Source of the DNA: Rubrivivax sp.
GTDB taxonomy: Bacteria; Pseudomonadota; Gammaproteobacteria; Burkholderiales; Burkholderiaceae_C
Assembly: GCA_016789955.1 (NCBI GenBank)
Contig: JAEUPB010000104.1
Coordinates: forward strand, 1-64,000
Direction of reading: 5' to 3'
Length of the DNA: 64,000 bases
Both the position numbers and the translations under genes were made by a program. Below, one piece after another: positions 48,866 to 60,822 of this stretch. The notes beneath the pieces are model-generated. The model worked only from the letters and a program-made list of their open reading frames with translations, did not search any database and was not told the DNA's origin. Each line of letters opens with the position of its first letter. Position 1 is the first letter of the stretch.

Positions 48866-49963
48866 ATGACTGCACCGCCGCTGCGGCTGCTGCATCTGGA
48901 GGATGCGGAACTCGATCACGAACTGGCGCTGGCGCACCTGCGCCGCGGCGGCCTGGTGGCCGAAACCCGAAGGGTGGAGACGCGCGAGCAGTTCGTCGCG
49001 GCGCTGGCCGAGCCGTGGGACGCGGTGATCTCCGACTTCAACCTGCCGAACTTCAGCGGCCTGGAGGCGCTGACGCTGCTGCGCGAGCGCGACCCGATCA
49101 CGCCGTTCGTGCTGGTGTCGGGCGAGATCGGCGAGGAGGTGGCGGTCTCGGCGATGCGCTCGGGCGCCAGCGACTACCTGCTGAAGAACAACCTGGCGCG
49201 GCTGGCGCCGGCGCTCGAGCACGCCATCGCCGCCGGGCGCACGCAGCGCGCCAAGGTGGCGGCCGACGCGGCGCTGGCCGAGTCGCGGCTGCGGCTGTCG
49301 GAGCTGGCACAGCACCTGCAGAGCAGCGTCGAGGGTGAGCGCGCGGCGATCGCCCGCGAGATCCACGACGACGTCGGCGGCACGCTGACGGCGCTGAAGT
49401 TCGAGCTCGACTGGATCCGCCGCCACTCCACGCAGGACGCCGTGAAGGACCGGGCCGCGGCGGCGCTCGAGTCGGTGACGCAGGCGATCGAGGCCAGCCA
49501 GCGCATCATGCAGAACCTGCGCCCGGCGATCCTGGAGCAGGGGCTGGTGGCGGCGCTGCAGTGGCTGGCCACGTCGTTCACGCGCCGCACCGGCATCGAC
49601 TGCGCGTTGTCGACCTCGCCCGAGGGCACCGAGCTGCCGCCGCTGGTGCCGCTGGTGGCCTACCGCACGGCGCAGGAGGCGCTGACCAACATCGCCAAGC
49701 ACGCGCAGGCCTCGCGCGTGACGATCGAGCTCAGCGTGGGCGCCGGCGTGCTGACGGTGGAGATCACCGACGACGGCCGCGGCCTCTCGCCGGCCGACCT
49801 GGCCAAGGCGCGCAGCTTCGGCATCCGCGGGCTGCACGAGCGGGCCTCGACCGTGGGCGGCTGGATCGACCTGACCAGCCGACCGGGCTCGACGACGCTG
49901 ATCCTCACCGTTCCGCTGACCGACGACGTAGCATCGACCCATGATCCGGGTGCTGCTGTGTGA
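48866..49963 (+). CDS. receiver-HisKA_3 sensor histidine kinase
   Basis: A 365-residue soluble kinase with reversed hybrid order: receiver domain first (LRLLHLEDAELDHELAL, VISDFNLPNFSGLEAL, FVLVSGEIGEE, YLLKNN), then a NarX/DesK-type dimerisation domain with the phospho-His in REIHDDVGGTLTALKFEL, and the ATPase domain (RTAQEALTNIAKHAQA, DDGRGLSPADL, FGIRGLHERA). The start follows a GATACT hexamer by 8 nt. It overlaps the following NarL-type regulator by 23 bp, the obvious phosphorylation partner. Confidence 0.93.
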   Translation: MTAPPLRLLHLEDAELDHELALAHLRRGGLVAETRRVETREQFVAALAEPWDAVISDFNLPNFSGLEALTLLRERDPITPFVLVSGEIGEEVAVSAMRSGASDYLLKNNLARLAPALEHAIAAGRTQRAKVAADAALAESRLRLSELAQHLQSSVEGERAAIAREIHDDVGGTLTALKFELDWIRRHSTQDAVKDRAAAALESVTQAIEASQRIMQNLRPAILEQGLVAALQWLATSFTRRTGIDCALSTSPEGTELPPLVPLVAYRTAQEALTNIAKHAQASRVTIELSVGAGVLTVEITDDGRGLSPADLAKARSFGIRGLHERASTVGGWIDLTSRPGSTTLILTVPLTDDVASTHDPGAAV

Positions 49964-50582
49964 CGACCACGCGCTGATCCGGCGCGGCATCCGCGACACG
50001 CTGGCGGATGCGCCGGACATCAGCGTCGTCGGAGAGGCCGCCGACTACGGTGAGCTTCGCGCCTTGCTGCGCCGCGAGATGGTCGACGTGCTGGTGCTGG
50101 ACATCAACCTGCCCGGCCGCAGCGGTCTGGACGCGCTGCACGCGCTGAAGGACGAGGGCTCGCCGGTCAAGGTGCTGATCGTCAGCATGTACCCGGAAGA
50201 CCAGTACGCCTTGCGCGCGTTGCGCGCCGGTGCCTACGGCTACGTCAACAAGGGCGGCGACCCGCAGATGCTGGTGGCGGCGGTGCGCACGGTGGCGCAG
50301 GGACGCAAGTACGTCACGCCCGAGATCGCGCAGATGCTGGTGGAGAGCCTCACCGCGCCGGTCACCGAGCACCTGCACGAGAAGCTCTCCGACCGCGAGC
50401 TGCAGACGCTGACCAAGATCGCGTCGGGCAAGCGGCTGTCGGACATCGCCGAGGAGCTGATGCTCTCGCCCAAGACGGTGTCGGTGTACCGCGCCCGGGT
50501 GCTGGAGAAGCTGCAGCTCACGAACAACGCGGAGCTGACGGTCTACGCCATCCGGCACGGGCTGGTGGGGGATGCGACGTGA
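49941..50582 (+). CDS. NarL/FixJ-type response regulator
   Basis: A 213-residue regulator. Receiver domain (VLLCDDHALIRRGIRDTL, VLVLDINLPGRSGLDAL with the phosphorylated Asp, LIVSMYPEDQ, GYVNKGG) and LuxR-type DNA-binding domain (LSDRELQTLTKIASGKRLSDIAEELMLSPKTVSVYRARVLEKLQL). The start is inside the end of the kinase gene, so the pair is translated together. Target genes are unknown; the EgtB-like gene begins 22 nt downstream and may be in the same transcript. Confidence 0.94.
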   Translation: MIRVLLCDDHALIRRGIRDTLADAPDISVVGEAADYGELRALLRREMVDVLVLDINLPGRSGLDALHALKDEGSPVKVLIVSMYPEDQYALRALRAGAYGYVNKGGDPQMLVAAVRTVAQGRKYVTPEIAQMLVESLTAPVTEHLHEKLSDRELQTLTKIASGKRLSDIAEELMLSPKTVSVYRARVLEKLQLTNNAELTVYAIRHGLVGDAT

Positions 50583-50604
50583 CGGCCTACGCCGAGGATC
50601 GGTC

Positions 50605-51801
50605 ATGACGGCCTACGCCGTCCGGGCTTCAACGATCGACGACCCGGTCGCGATGCGCCGGGCCACGGCCGAGGTGCTGTCGCTCGCGCTGATCGACGCG
50701 CGCAACCGGCTGCTGCAGTCGCTGGCGGTGTTCGACCAGCACGGCTCGCTGGCGGCCGGGGCGACGACCTCGCCGCTGTGGCTGGCGGGGCATGCCGGCT
50801 GGTACCAGGAATACTGGATCGCGCGCCACGTGCAGCGCCAGCGCGGCGAGGCCTGCGACCTGCGTGCGCCGCGGCTGGCCTCGATCCACCCGCGCGCCGA
50901 CGAATGGTTCGCCGGGCCCGAGCGCCGATGCGACGGGCTGGACGCCGACACGCTGCGCGCCTACCTGGCCGAGACGCTGGAGACCACGCTCGACCTGCTC
51001 GGCAGCGGCGCCGCCGGCGACGACGCGGGCCTGTACTTCTGGCGCGCCGCGCTGCTGCACGAAGACCGCTCGTGCGAGACGCTGGCGGCGCTGATCCTCG
51101 AGCGCGGGCTGCCGCAGGCGCTGCCCACGCCCACCGCGCGCGCCGACCGCGAGCCGCTGTGGGTGCCGGCCACGCGCTGGATGCTCGGCTCGGTGCCCGG
51201 CGGCCTGGTGCCCGAGAACGAGCGCTGGGGCCACGCCGTCGACATCCCCGAGTTCGAGATCGACGCGCTGCCGGTGAGCTGGGCGCGCTACGTCGCCTTC
51301 GCCGAGGACGGCGGCTACGACCATCGCGACTGGTGGAGCGACGACGGCTGGGCCTGGGTGCAGCTCGAAGGCCGCCGCGCGCCGCGCTACGTCGAGCAGC
51401 TGCGCGGCAGCGTGCTGGCGATGCGCCAGGGCCAGCTGATGCGGGTGCCGTCGTCGCAGCCGGCGGTGCATGTCACGCGCCACGAGGCCGAGGCCTGGTG
51501 CCGCTGGGCCGGCCGGCGGCTGCCCACCGAGCCCGAGTGGGAGTGCGCCGCCGCCACCGCCGTCTCGCGCGGGTTCGTGTGGGGCGACGTGTTCGAGTGG
51601 GTGGGCGGCAGCGCCCGCGCCTGGCCCGGTCACGCCCCCACGCCCGACGGCCTCGACCGCATCCCGCCCGCCCGGGCCCAGGGCGTGCTGCGCGGCGCCT
51701 CGTGGATCACCCGCAGCCGCTTGAAGCATCCCAAGGCGCGCCGCTACGCGCCACTGCAAGCCGACGGCCTCTTCTGCGGCTTCCGCAGTTGCGCGATCTG
51801 A
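50605..51801 (+). CDS. EgtB-like protein (DinB_2 plus FGE-sulfatase domain), altered iron site
   Basis: A 398-residue member of the ergothioneine-synthase-like family. N-terminal DinB-like helical domain, then a formylglycine-generating-enzyme fold from about residue 175 ([89 protein letters not shown]). EgtB binds iron with three His; here His63 (GHAGW) and His152 are present, but the usual HExxHxE is HEDRSCE, with Ser156 where the third His is expected. This could mean a lost or different metal site. The selenoneine synthase SenA branch is possible, but no senB or senC gene is nearby. Confidence 0.82.
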   Translation: MTAYAVRASTIDDPVAMRRATAEVLSLALIDARNRLLQSLAVFDQHGSLAAGATTSPLWLAGHAGWYQEYWIARHVQRQRGEACDLRAPRLASIHPRADEWFAGPERRCDGLDADTLRAYLAETLETTLDLLGSGAAGDDAGLYFWRAALLHEDRSCETLAALILERGLPQALPTPTARADREPLWVPATRWMLGSVPGGLVPENERWGHAVDIPEFEIDALPVSWARYVAFAEDGGYDHRDWWSDDGWAWVQLEGRRAPRYVEQLRGSVLAMRQGQLMRVPSSQPAVHVTRHEAEAWCRWAGRRLPTEPEWECAAATAVSRGFVWGDVFEWVGGSARAWPGHAPTPDGLDRIPPARAQGVLRGASWITRSRLKHPKARRYAPLQADGLFCGFRSCAI

Positions 51802-51846
51802 CCCTGCCATCCTTCCATCACCGACCACGAGACTGACGCCCATCCC

Positions 51847-52322
<476 letters not shown>

Positions 52323-52326
<4 letters not shown>

Positions 52327-54656
52327 GCGCCGGGACGGATGACTCGGTCGTCGGCCGCTACGGATCCGGCCGCACGGTGCGCCGCGTGGAAGACCCGGCG
52401 CTGGTGCAGGGGCAGGGCCAGTTCACCGACGACGTGGCGCCCGAGGGGCTGCTGCACCTGGCCTTCGTGCGCTCGCAGCAGGCGCATGCCGACATCGCCG
52501 GCATCGACCTCGCCGCCGCGCGCGCGATGCCCGGCGTGGTGGCGATCTGGACCGGCGACGATCTGATCGCCGCCGGGGTCAAGCCGATGGCGCTGGCGCC
52601 CGCGTTCAAGCGCCCCGACGGCACGCCGATGACTTCGGCACCCAAGCGGGCGCTGGGCCAGGGCCGCGTGCGCCACGTCGGCGAGGCGGTGGCGATGGTG
52701 GTGGCGCAGACCCGCGTGCAGGCCAAGGCTGCGGCCGATGCCGTGGTGCTCGACCTGCGCGAGCGGCCCGCCGTCACCGACCCCATCGCCGCGCTGGCGC
52801 CCGACGCGCCGCGCCTGTGCGACGCGCCCGACAACGTCTGCGCCGTGGCGGCGCACGGCGACCCCGCCGCGGTGGCCGAGGCCTTCGCGCGCGCGGCGCA
52901 CACGGTGAAGCTGCCGATCGTCAACCAGCGCGTCGCGCCGGTCACGATGGAGCCGCGCACCGTGCTCGCCAGCCACGACGGCCAGCGCCTGACGGTGCGG
53001 CTGTCGAGCCAGATGCCCAGCGGCGTGCGCGGCGGGCTGGTCGAATGCCTGCCCGGCCTCACGCCCGAGCAGGTGCGCGTGGTGGTGGGTGACGTCGGCG
53101 GCGGCTTCGGCATGAAGACGGGGATCTACCCCGAGGACATCGCGGTGGCCTTCGCGGCGATGCAGCTGCAGCGGCCGGTGAAGTGGCGGCCCGATCGCCT
53201 GGAGGACTTCCTCACCGCCGTGCACGGCCGCGACGTGCAGGGCGATGCCGAGCTGGCGCTGGACGCCGCCGGCCGCGTGCTGGCGCTGCGCGTGCGCTCG
53301 GTGGCCAACGTCGGCGCCTATCCGGGCGTGGTCTCGGTGGTGATCCAGGCCTTGATCGGCCCGTGGGTCAGCACCAGCGTCTACGACATACCGCTGATCG
53401 ACCTGCAGTACACCGCGGTGCTGACCAACAGCGCCAGCACCGGCGCGTACCGAGGCGCCGGCCGGCCCGAGGCCATCTACATCATCGAGCGGCTGATGGA
53501 TGCCGCCGCGCGCAAGAGCGGCATCGAGCGCAGCGCGCTGCGCCGGCGCAACCTCGTGCAGCCGTCGCAGATGCCCTACAAGAACCCGATGGGGCAGGTC
53601 TACGACAGCGGGAACTTCGAGTCCATCCTCGACCAGGGCCTGGCGCTGGCGCAGTGGGCCGACGAGGCCGGCTGGCAGGCCCGCGTGGCGGCGTCGCGCA
53701 AGGCCGGCAAGTGGCGCGGCCGCGCGGTCTCGACCTTCCTCGAGTGGACCAGCGGCAACGCCTTCGACGAGCGCGTCACGGTCGAGCTGCAGCCCGACGG
53801 CATGATCGAGATCTTCAGCGCCACGCAGGGCATGGGGCAGGGCATCGCCACCAGCTACGTGCAGCTCGCGGTGGACGCCTTCGGCGTGCCGCCCGAGCGC
53901 ATCCGCGTGGTGCAGGGCGACACCGACCGCGGCAACGGCTTCGGCAGCGCCGGCAGCCGCTCGCTGTTCACCGGCGGCTCGGCGGTGGTGGACGCCTCGC
54001 ACAAGACCATCGACAAGGCGCGCGAGCTGGCCGGGCAGGCGCTGGAAGTGCCGGTGGCCGACCTCGAGTACCGCGCCGGCCGCTACACGGTGGCCGGCAC
54101 CGATGTCTCGATCGACCTCGGCGAGCTGGCCGCGCGCCAGCCCGAGAAGCGCGTGGTGGTCGACGCCACCACCACCGTCTCGGGCCCGAGCTGGCCCAAC
54201 GGCTGCCACTGCTGCGAGGTGGAGGTGGACGCCGCCACCGGCGTGGTGACGATCGACCGCTACACGTCGGTGAACGACATCGGCCGCGTCGTCAGCCCGC
54301 AGATCGTGCAGGGCCAGGTGGAAGGCGGCGCGGTGCAGGGCATCGGGCAGGCGCTGTGCGAAGGCATCGCCTACGACGACGCCGGGCAGCTGCTGTCGGC
54401 CAGCTTCATGGACTACGCGCTGCCGCGCGCCGACGGTTGCATCGCCTTCCAGACGCGCTTCGACACCTCGGTGCCGTGCCTCACCAACCCGCTGGGCGCC
54501 AAGGGCGTCGGCGAGCTGGGCACGATCGGCGCCACGCCGACGGTGGTCAACGCGGTGATGGACGCGCTGGCATCGGCCGGCGCCAGCGAAGCGGCGCGCA
54601 CGGCACTGCAGATGCCGCTGACGGCCCCGAAGGTCTGGCAGGCGCTTCGCGGGTAG
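52323..54656 (+). CDS. coxL: molybdopterin-binding subunit, form II CoxL-like
   Basis: A 777-residue catalytic subunit of the xanthine oxidase family. It starts with GTG overlapping the coxS stop by 4 bp. Landmarks: [37 protein letters not shown], the active-site loop [28 protein letters not shown], and [25 protein letters not shown] with the catalytic Glu. True CO dehydrogenases have AYRCSFR; AYRGAGR marks form II enzymes, whose substrates are generally aldehydes or N-heterocycles and often unknown. The FAD subunit gene faces it from the opposite strand. Confidence 0.93.
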
Positions 54657-54698
54657 GCTGCGGCGGCCCGGCGCCCGGCCCTGCCCGCCGCCTGACGA

Positions 54699-54842
54699 TC
54701 AGCCCGGCTTCGGCATCAGCCACGCGGCGATGTGCGGGTGGCCGACGCCGCCGAAGTCGGCCTTGAGCAGCGCCAGGGCCGCCACCAGGGCGATGAGGGC
54801 GACGATCCAGAAGAGCCAGGTGCTGAACGAGGTCTTGGGCAT
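54699..54842 (-). CDS. 47-residue single-pass membrane microprotein
   Basis: MPKTSFSTWLFWIVALIALV begins a 47-residue protein with one strong hydrophobic helix (residues 9-26), followed by LLKADFGGVGHPHIAAWLMPKPG outside the membrane. GGGGTGTGCC lies just upstream of the ATG at 54842. It sits between the coxL end and the coxM gene. Two His residues in GHPHI might bind a metal or haem, but this is speculation. The remaining 178 bases up to coxM hold no supported gene. Confidence 0.55.
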   Translation of the reverse strand: MPKTSFSTWLFWIVALIALVAALALLKADFGGVGHPHIAAWLMPKPG

Positions 54843-55020
54843 GGCACACCCCAAGGTGGTGTCGGGACCGCCCGATGCAAGCCTCTCGGGGAGTACGTGC
54901 GCCGGTGCGACACCGTAGCACTGCCTCGGCGGTGCTGCCGTCCTGCAGGCTAGGGACGCTGCGCCGTGAATGCGCACGCGGCCCGAGGCCGAACTCGTCC
55001 GAGCCCGCCCGGCCGTGTGC

Positions 55021-55800
55021 TCAACCGCCGACCGCGCGGCCCGCCAGCACCGGGATCATCGCGGCGCGGTACTCGGCGCTGGCGTGCAGGTCGCTCGAAA
55101 GGTCGTCGGCGGGCACGGCCACGCCTTCGCAGGCCGCGGCGGCCCAGCGCGCCGACAGCGCGGCCTCCAGCGGGGCGCAGCGAAACACGCCGTTGCCGCC
55201 GCCGGTCACGGCCACCCGCCCGCCCGAGGCATGGCGGGCGACGAACACGCCCACCAGCGCGAATCGGCTGGCCGGCTGCTTGAACTTCTGCCAGCCGTCC
55301 GCCTGCGGCACCGGGAAGCTGACGCGGGTGATCAGTTCACCCGGTTCCAGCGCGGTGGTGTACACGCCGACGAAGAAGTCGTCGGCGGCGATCGTGCGCC
55401 GCGTGGTGTGTACGGTGGCGTTCAGCGCCAGGACCGCGGCCGGGTAGCACGCGGCCGGGTCGTTGTTGGCGAGGCTGCCGCCCAGCGTGCCGCGGTGGCG
55501 CACCTGGCGGTCGCCGATCATGCCGGCCAGGTCGGCCAGCGCGGGGATGGCGCCGCGCACCACCTCGCTGGCGGCCACTGCCGCATGCGTGACGCCGGCG
55601 CCGATGACGATGGCGTCGCCGGTGCGGGTGATGCCTTGCAGCTCGGCCAGGCCGCCCACGTCGACGAGCGCGTCGGGTGCGGCCAGCCCCAGCTTCATCG
55701 CCGGCAGCAGCGACTGGCCGCCGGCCAGGGCCTGGGCGGTGCCCGCGTGGTGGGTGGCGTCGGCGAGCGTGGAGGCGCGGTGGTAGTCGAAGCTCTGCAT
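55021..55800 (-). CDS. coxM: FAD-binding subunit of the molybdenum hydroxylase (CoxM type)
   Basis: A 259-residue FAD subunit. The two FAD motifs are visible: LAGGQSLLPAMKLG (residues about 25-38) and RHRGTLGGSLANNDPAACYPAAVLAL (about 103-128), with TALEPGELITRVSFP and a C-terminal FKQPASRFALV. It passes electrons from the FeS subunit to the acceptor. Unusually, it lies on the opposite strand from coxS-coxL. It follows the ModE-type regulator with a 10-nt gap and is probably cotranscribed with it. Confidence 0.94.
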   Translation of the reverse strand: MQSFDYHRASTLADATHHAGTAQALAGGQSLLPAMKLGLAAPDALVDVGGLAELQGITRTGDAIVIGAGVTHAAVAASEVVRGAIPALADLAGMIGDRQVRHRGTLGGSLANNDPAACYPAAVLALNATVHTTRRTIAADDFFVGVYTTALEPGELITRVSFPVPQADGWQKFKQPASRFALVGVFVARHASGGRVAVTGGGNGVFRCAPLEAALSARWAAAACEGVAVPADDLSSDLHASAEYRAAMIPVLAGRAVGG

Positions 55801-55810
55801 GCGCCGGAGT

Positions 55811-56917
55811 TTAGGACTTGGCGGTGCGGAAGCGCCACCACGGCAGCGCTCGCGTCAGGCTCAGCACCTCGCCGGCGGATGCCGCGGCATAGCCGGGCAG
55901 CGTCTGCACGGCCTGCGGCCACTGCGCGGAGTCCAGCGCGTCGCGCAAGGCCCCCACCTCGGGCGACTCGAGCTGGTCGGCCAGGCAGACGAGGAAGTAG
56001 TCCTCCTCGACCAGCGGCAGGAAGGCCAGGCCGAAAGCCGCGGCCGCGGCCTGCAGCCCGATGCCGGCATCGGCGGCGTCGCTGGCCACTGCGGCGGCCA
56101 CCGCGAGGTGGCTGTCCTCCACCAGCGTGGCCGGGCCGACCAGCGCATCGGGCGCCAGGCCGGCGCGCTGCAGCAGGTGGTCGGTGAGCAGCCGCGTACC
56201 GGAGCCCGGCTGACGGTGCACGAAGCGGGCGTGGCGCGGCGGGAGGTCGGCCAGCGACGTGATGGCCAGCGGGTTGCCATGTTGCAGCATCAGCCCCTGC
56301 CAGCGTCGCGTGCAGCCGATCAGCTTGTGCACCCCGGGCTTCAGCAGCGGCTTCAACGCACCGGCGAACACGTGGCGCGCGTCGGTGAGCGGCGGCACGT
56401 GGAAGCCGGCCACCATGCAGCGCCCTTCGGCCAGCGCGCGCAGCGCATCGATGCTGCCGGCGAAGCGCAGCTCCAGGTGCAGCGCGTGGTTGCGCCGCGC
56501 CTGCTCCTGCAGCAGCGGCAGCGCGAGGTCGTGGCTGGCCCAGACCGTCAGCGGCAGCTGCGTGCCGTCCACCGCCTCGGCGATCACGCGCTCCAGCTCC
56601 AGCCGCAGCGCCTCGATGTGCGGCACGAGCCGCGTGCGCGCACGCGCCTCGGCCCACAGCAGCCGCTGCGCGAACGGCGTCAGCCGCGCCGGCTGGCCCT
56701 TGGCCCAGACCACCAGCGGCTCGCCGATCTCGGATTCCCAACGTTTGAGCTCACCCCACACGTGGCGGTAGGACTGCCCCAGCGCTGTGGCGGCGCGCTG
56801 TATCGAGCCCGACTCGTGCACGGCCTTCAGCAGGTCGAACAGCGGATGGTCGATCTGCGCGCCGCGCTGGTCGGCGGCCACGAAGCGGTAGGCGAGCTGG
56901 ACGGCGCGGGCTTTCAT
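55811..56917 (-). CDS. ModE-type helix-turn-helix regulator with substrate-binding-protein-like domain
   Basis: A 368-residue regulator. N-terminal ModE/LysR-like winged helix (LFDLLKAVHESGSIQRAATALGQSYRHVWGELKRWE), then a two-lobed domain like periplasmic binding proteins (LTVWASHDLALPLLQEQARR, AGFHVPPL, FVHRQPGSGTRLLTDHLLQ, EDSHLAVAAAVASDAADAGIGLQAAA). Proteins with this pairing are usually linked to molybdate or tungstate enzymes. The start at 56917 (MKARAV) is used; an in-frame extension to 57025 lacks family sequence. An FNR-like box lies about 65 nt upstream. It probably controls the cox-like genes. Confidence 0.87.
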   Translation of the reverse strand: MKARAVQLAYRFVAADQRGAQIDHPLFDLLKAVHESGSIQRAATALGQSYRHVWGELKRWESEIGEPLVVWAKGQPARLTPFAQRLLWAEARARTRLVPHIEALRLELERVIAEAVDGTQLPLTVWASHDLALPLLQEQARRNHALHLELRFAGSIDALRALAEGRCMVAGFHVPPLTDARHVFAGALKPLLKPGVHKLIGCTRRWQGLMLQHGNPLAITSLADLPPRHARFVHRQPGSGTRLLTDHLLQRAGLAPDALVGPATLVEDSHLAVAAAVASDAADAGIGLQAAAAAFGLAFLPLVEEDYFLVCLADQLESPEVGALRDALDSAQWPQAVQTLPGYAAASAGEVLSLTRALPWWRFRTAKS

Positions 56918-56978
56918 CGGCAGGCGCGATGATGCCTCGTCCCGCCGAACGCCCGCCGCATGCCCGGCGACCCGCCGG

Positions 56979-56992
56979 CTGATCCACGTCAA
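56979..56992. promoter_or_regulatory. FNR/Anr-like box CTGATCCACGTCAA
   Basis: CTGAT-CCAC-GTCAA matches the FNR consensus TTGAT-N4-ATCAA in 8 of 10 positions and is nearly the TTGATCCACGTCAA form that I recall from betaproteobacterial oxygen-regulated promoters. It stands 62-75 nt before the ModE-type gene (start 56917) and about 50 nt before the hybrid kinase gene (start 57040). Confidence 0.45.
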
Positions 56993-57024
56993 GCCCGGCT
57001 CCGCCGCGCGGGGAAGGCTGCGCA

Positions 57025-57030
57025 TACGAT
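57025..57030 (+). promoter_or_regulatory. candidate -10 element TACGAT of the hybrid kinase
   Basis: TACGAT ends 9 nt before the ATG at 57040. The same hexamer stands 7 nt before the GTG of the kinase at 29655. The mRNA would begin at or beside the start codon. Confidence 0.35.
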
Positions 57031-57039
57031 CCGCGCACG

Positions 57040-59082
<2,043 letters not shown>

Positions 59083-59106
59083 GACGCAGGCGCGCCGGCG
59101 CCGCGG

Positions 59107-60759
59107 TCAGTCCTTCGGCAGCTTGAAGCGCTCGACCTCGGCCGCCAGCGCGTGCGCCTGGTCCTTCAGCGCTGCGGAGGCGGCCGCGGTCTGCTCGACC
59201 AGCGCGGCGTTCTGCTGCGTCATGCGGTCGAGGTCCTGCACCGCGCGGCCGACCTGGGCCACGCCCTGGTTCTGCTCGTCGGCGGCGGTGGCCACCTCGC
59301 CGAGCAGCTCGTCGACACGGCGCGCAGATGCGACGATGGTCTCGATGGTGCTGCCGGCCCTGCGCACGATCTCGGCGCCAGACTCGACCTGGTCGACGCT
59401 GCTGCCGATCAGCGTCTTGATCTCGCGGGCGGCGGCGGCGCTGCGCTGCGCGAGGCTGCGCACCTCGCCGGCGACCACCGCGAAACCGCGCCCCTGCTCA
59501 CCGGCGCGGGCCGCCTCGACGGCCGCGTTGAGTGCCAGGATGTTGGTCTGGAAGGCGATCGCGTCGATCGTGCCGATGATCTCGCCGATGCGCGCCGACG
59601 ACGTGCGGATGCCGTCCATCGTGGCCATCACCTCGCCCATCACGCGGCCGCCCTCGGCCGCGGTCTCGGCGTTGTGGCGGGCCATGCGCGACGCTTCCCG
59701 CGTGTGCTCGGCGCTGTTGCGCACGGTGGAGGCGATCTCCTCCATCGACGCGGCCGACTCCTCCAGGTTGCCGGCCGCCTGCTCGGTGCGCGCCGAGAGG
59801 TCGAGCGCGCCGCTGGCGATCTCGCCGCTGGAGTTCACGATCTCGTCGCTCGCGTGGCTGACGCGGCGCACCATCTGGCGCAGCGAGGTCTGCATCGCGC
59901 GCAGGTCGAGCATCAGCTGCGCCGCCTCGTCGCGGCCCCACGGCGTGGGCGACGACGTGAGGTCGCCGTTGGTCATGGCCTGCAGGTGCCGGCGCGTCTC
60001 CTTCAGCCCGCCTTCCATCACGCGGTAGAAGCTGAGGAACAGGTAGGCGGCGGCCAGCAACGCGGCGGCGACCACCGTGCTCGACACGATGATGCGCTGC
60101 AGCAGCAGCTGCTGCAGGTCGCCGGTGTACAGGCCCGAGCCGATCACCCAGCCCCAGGGCTTGAAGCCCATCACGTACGACACCTTGTCCACCGGCTGCT
60201 CGCTGCCGGGCTTGGGCCACTGGTAGGACACGAAGCCCTGGCCGTCGCGCTGCACGGTCTCGACGAAGGCCTTGAACAGGCGCAGCCCGTTGGGGTCCTT
60301 CATGTCGCCGACGTCCTTGCCGTCGAGCTCGGGCTTGATCGGGTGCATCACGACACGCGGCTGCATGTCGTTGATCCAGAAGTATTCGCGCGTGTCGTAG
60401 CGCAGGCCGGAGATGGCCTTGCGCGCCAGGTTCTGCGCCTGCGTGCGGTCGATCGTGCCGGCGGCCTCCAGGCCGTGCGCCCACACCAGCAGCCCGTGCG
60501 CGACCTCGACCTGCTGGCGCACCTGGTCCTTGCGCGCCTGCATCGCCCGCTCGCCCTCGGCCCACAGGCCCTGGGCGATCAGCCCCACCAACGGCACCAC
60601 GAAGGCCAGCGAGACGATCAGCGCCTTGGTGGCGAAGCGCAGCCGGCGGAACAGCCGCACGCCGGGCGCCCAGACGCCGTGGTACCGGAAGAAGCCCTCC
60701 AGTGGGGCGGCACGATCGGTGGCGGTCGCGCCGGGCGTCCCGGCAAGGGCAGTCGACAT
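59107..60759 (-). CDS. Cache-domain methyl-accepting chemotaxis protein
   Basis: A 550-residue receptor: membrane helix (ALIVSLAFVVPLVGLIAQGLW), a single Cache domain (about 80-225) with REYFWINDMQPRVVMHPIKPELDGKDV, GQGFVSYQWPKPG and GFKPWGWVIGSGLY, second helix (IVSSTVVAAALLAAAYLFLSF), HAMP, and the signalling hairpin ([35 protein letters not shown]). Single Cache receptors of this type often sense small organic acids. The start at 60759 follows GGAAG. No CheR tether is present. Confidence 0.94.
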   Translation of the reverse strand: MSTALAGTPGATATDRAAPLEGFFRYHGVWAPGVRLFRRLRFATKALIVSLAFVVPLVGLIAQGLWAEGERAMQARKDQVRQQVEVAHGLLVWAHGLEAAGTIDRTQAQNLARKAISGLRYDTREYFWINDMQPRVVMHPIKPELDGKDVGDMKDPNGLRLFKAFVETVQRDGQGFVSYQWPKPGSEQPVDKVSYVMGFKPWGWVIGSGLYTGDLQQLLLQRIIVSSTVVAAALLAAAYLFLSFYRVMEGGLKETRRHLQAMTNGDLTSSPTPWGRDEAAQLMLDLRAMQTSLRQMVRRVSHASDEIVNSSGEIASGALDLSARTEQAAGNLEESAASMEEIASTVRNSAEHTREASRMARHNAETAAEGGRVMGEVMATMDGIRTSSARIGEIIGTIDAIAFQTNILALNAAVEAARAGEQGRGFAVVAGEVRSLAQRSAAAAREIKTLIGSSVDQVESGAEIVRRAGSTIETIVASARRVDELLGEVATAADEQNQGVAQVGRAVQDLDRMTQQNAALVEQTAAASAALKDQAHALAAEVERFKLPKD

Positions 60760-60822
60760 GGGTACTTCCGGATACGGCAACACCCGGATATCGGCCGCAG
60801 AGGGGCAGGCTTGAGCGGGCCG

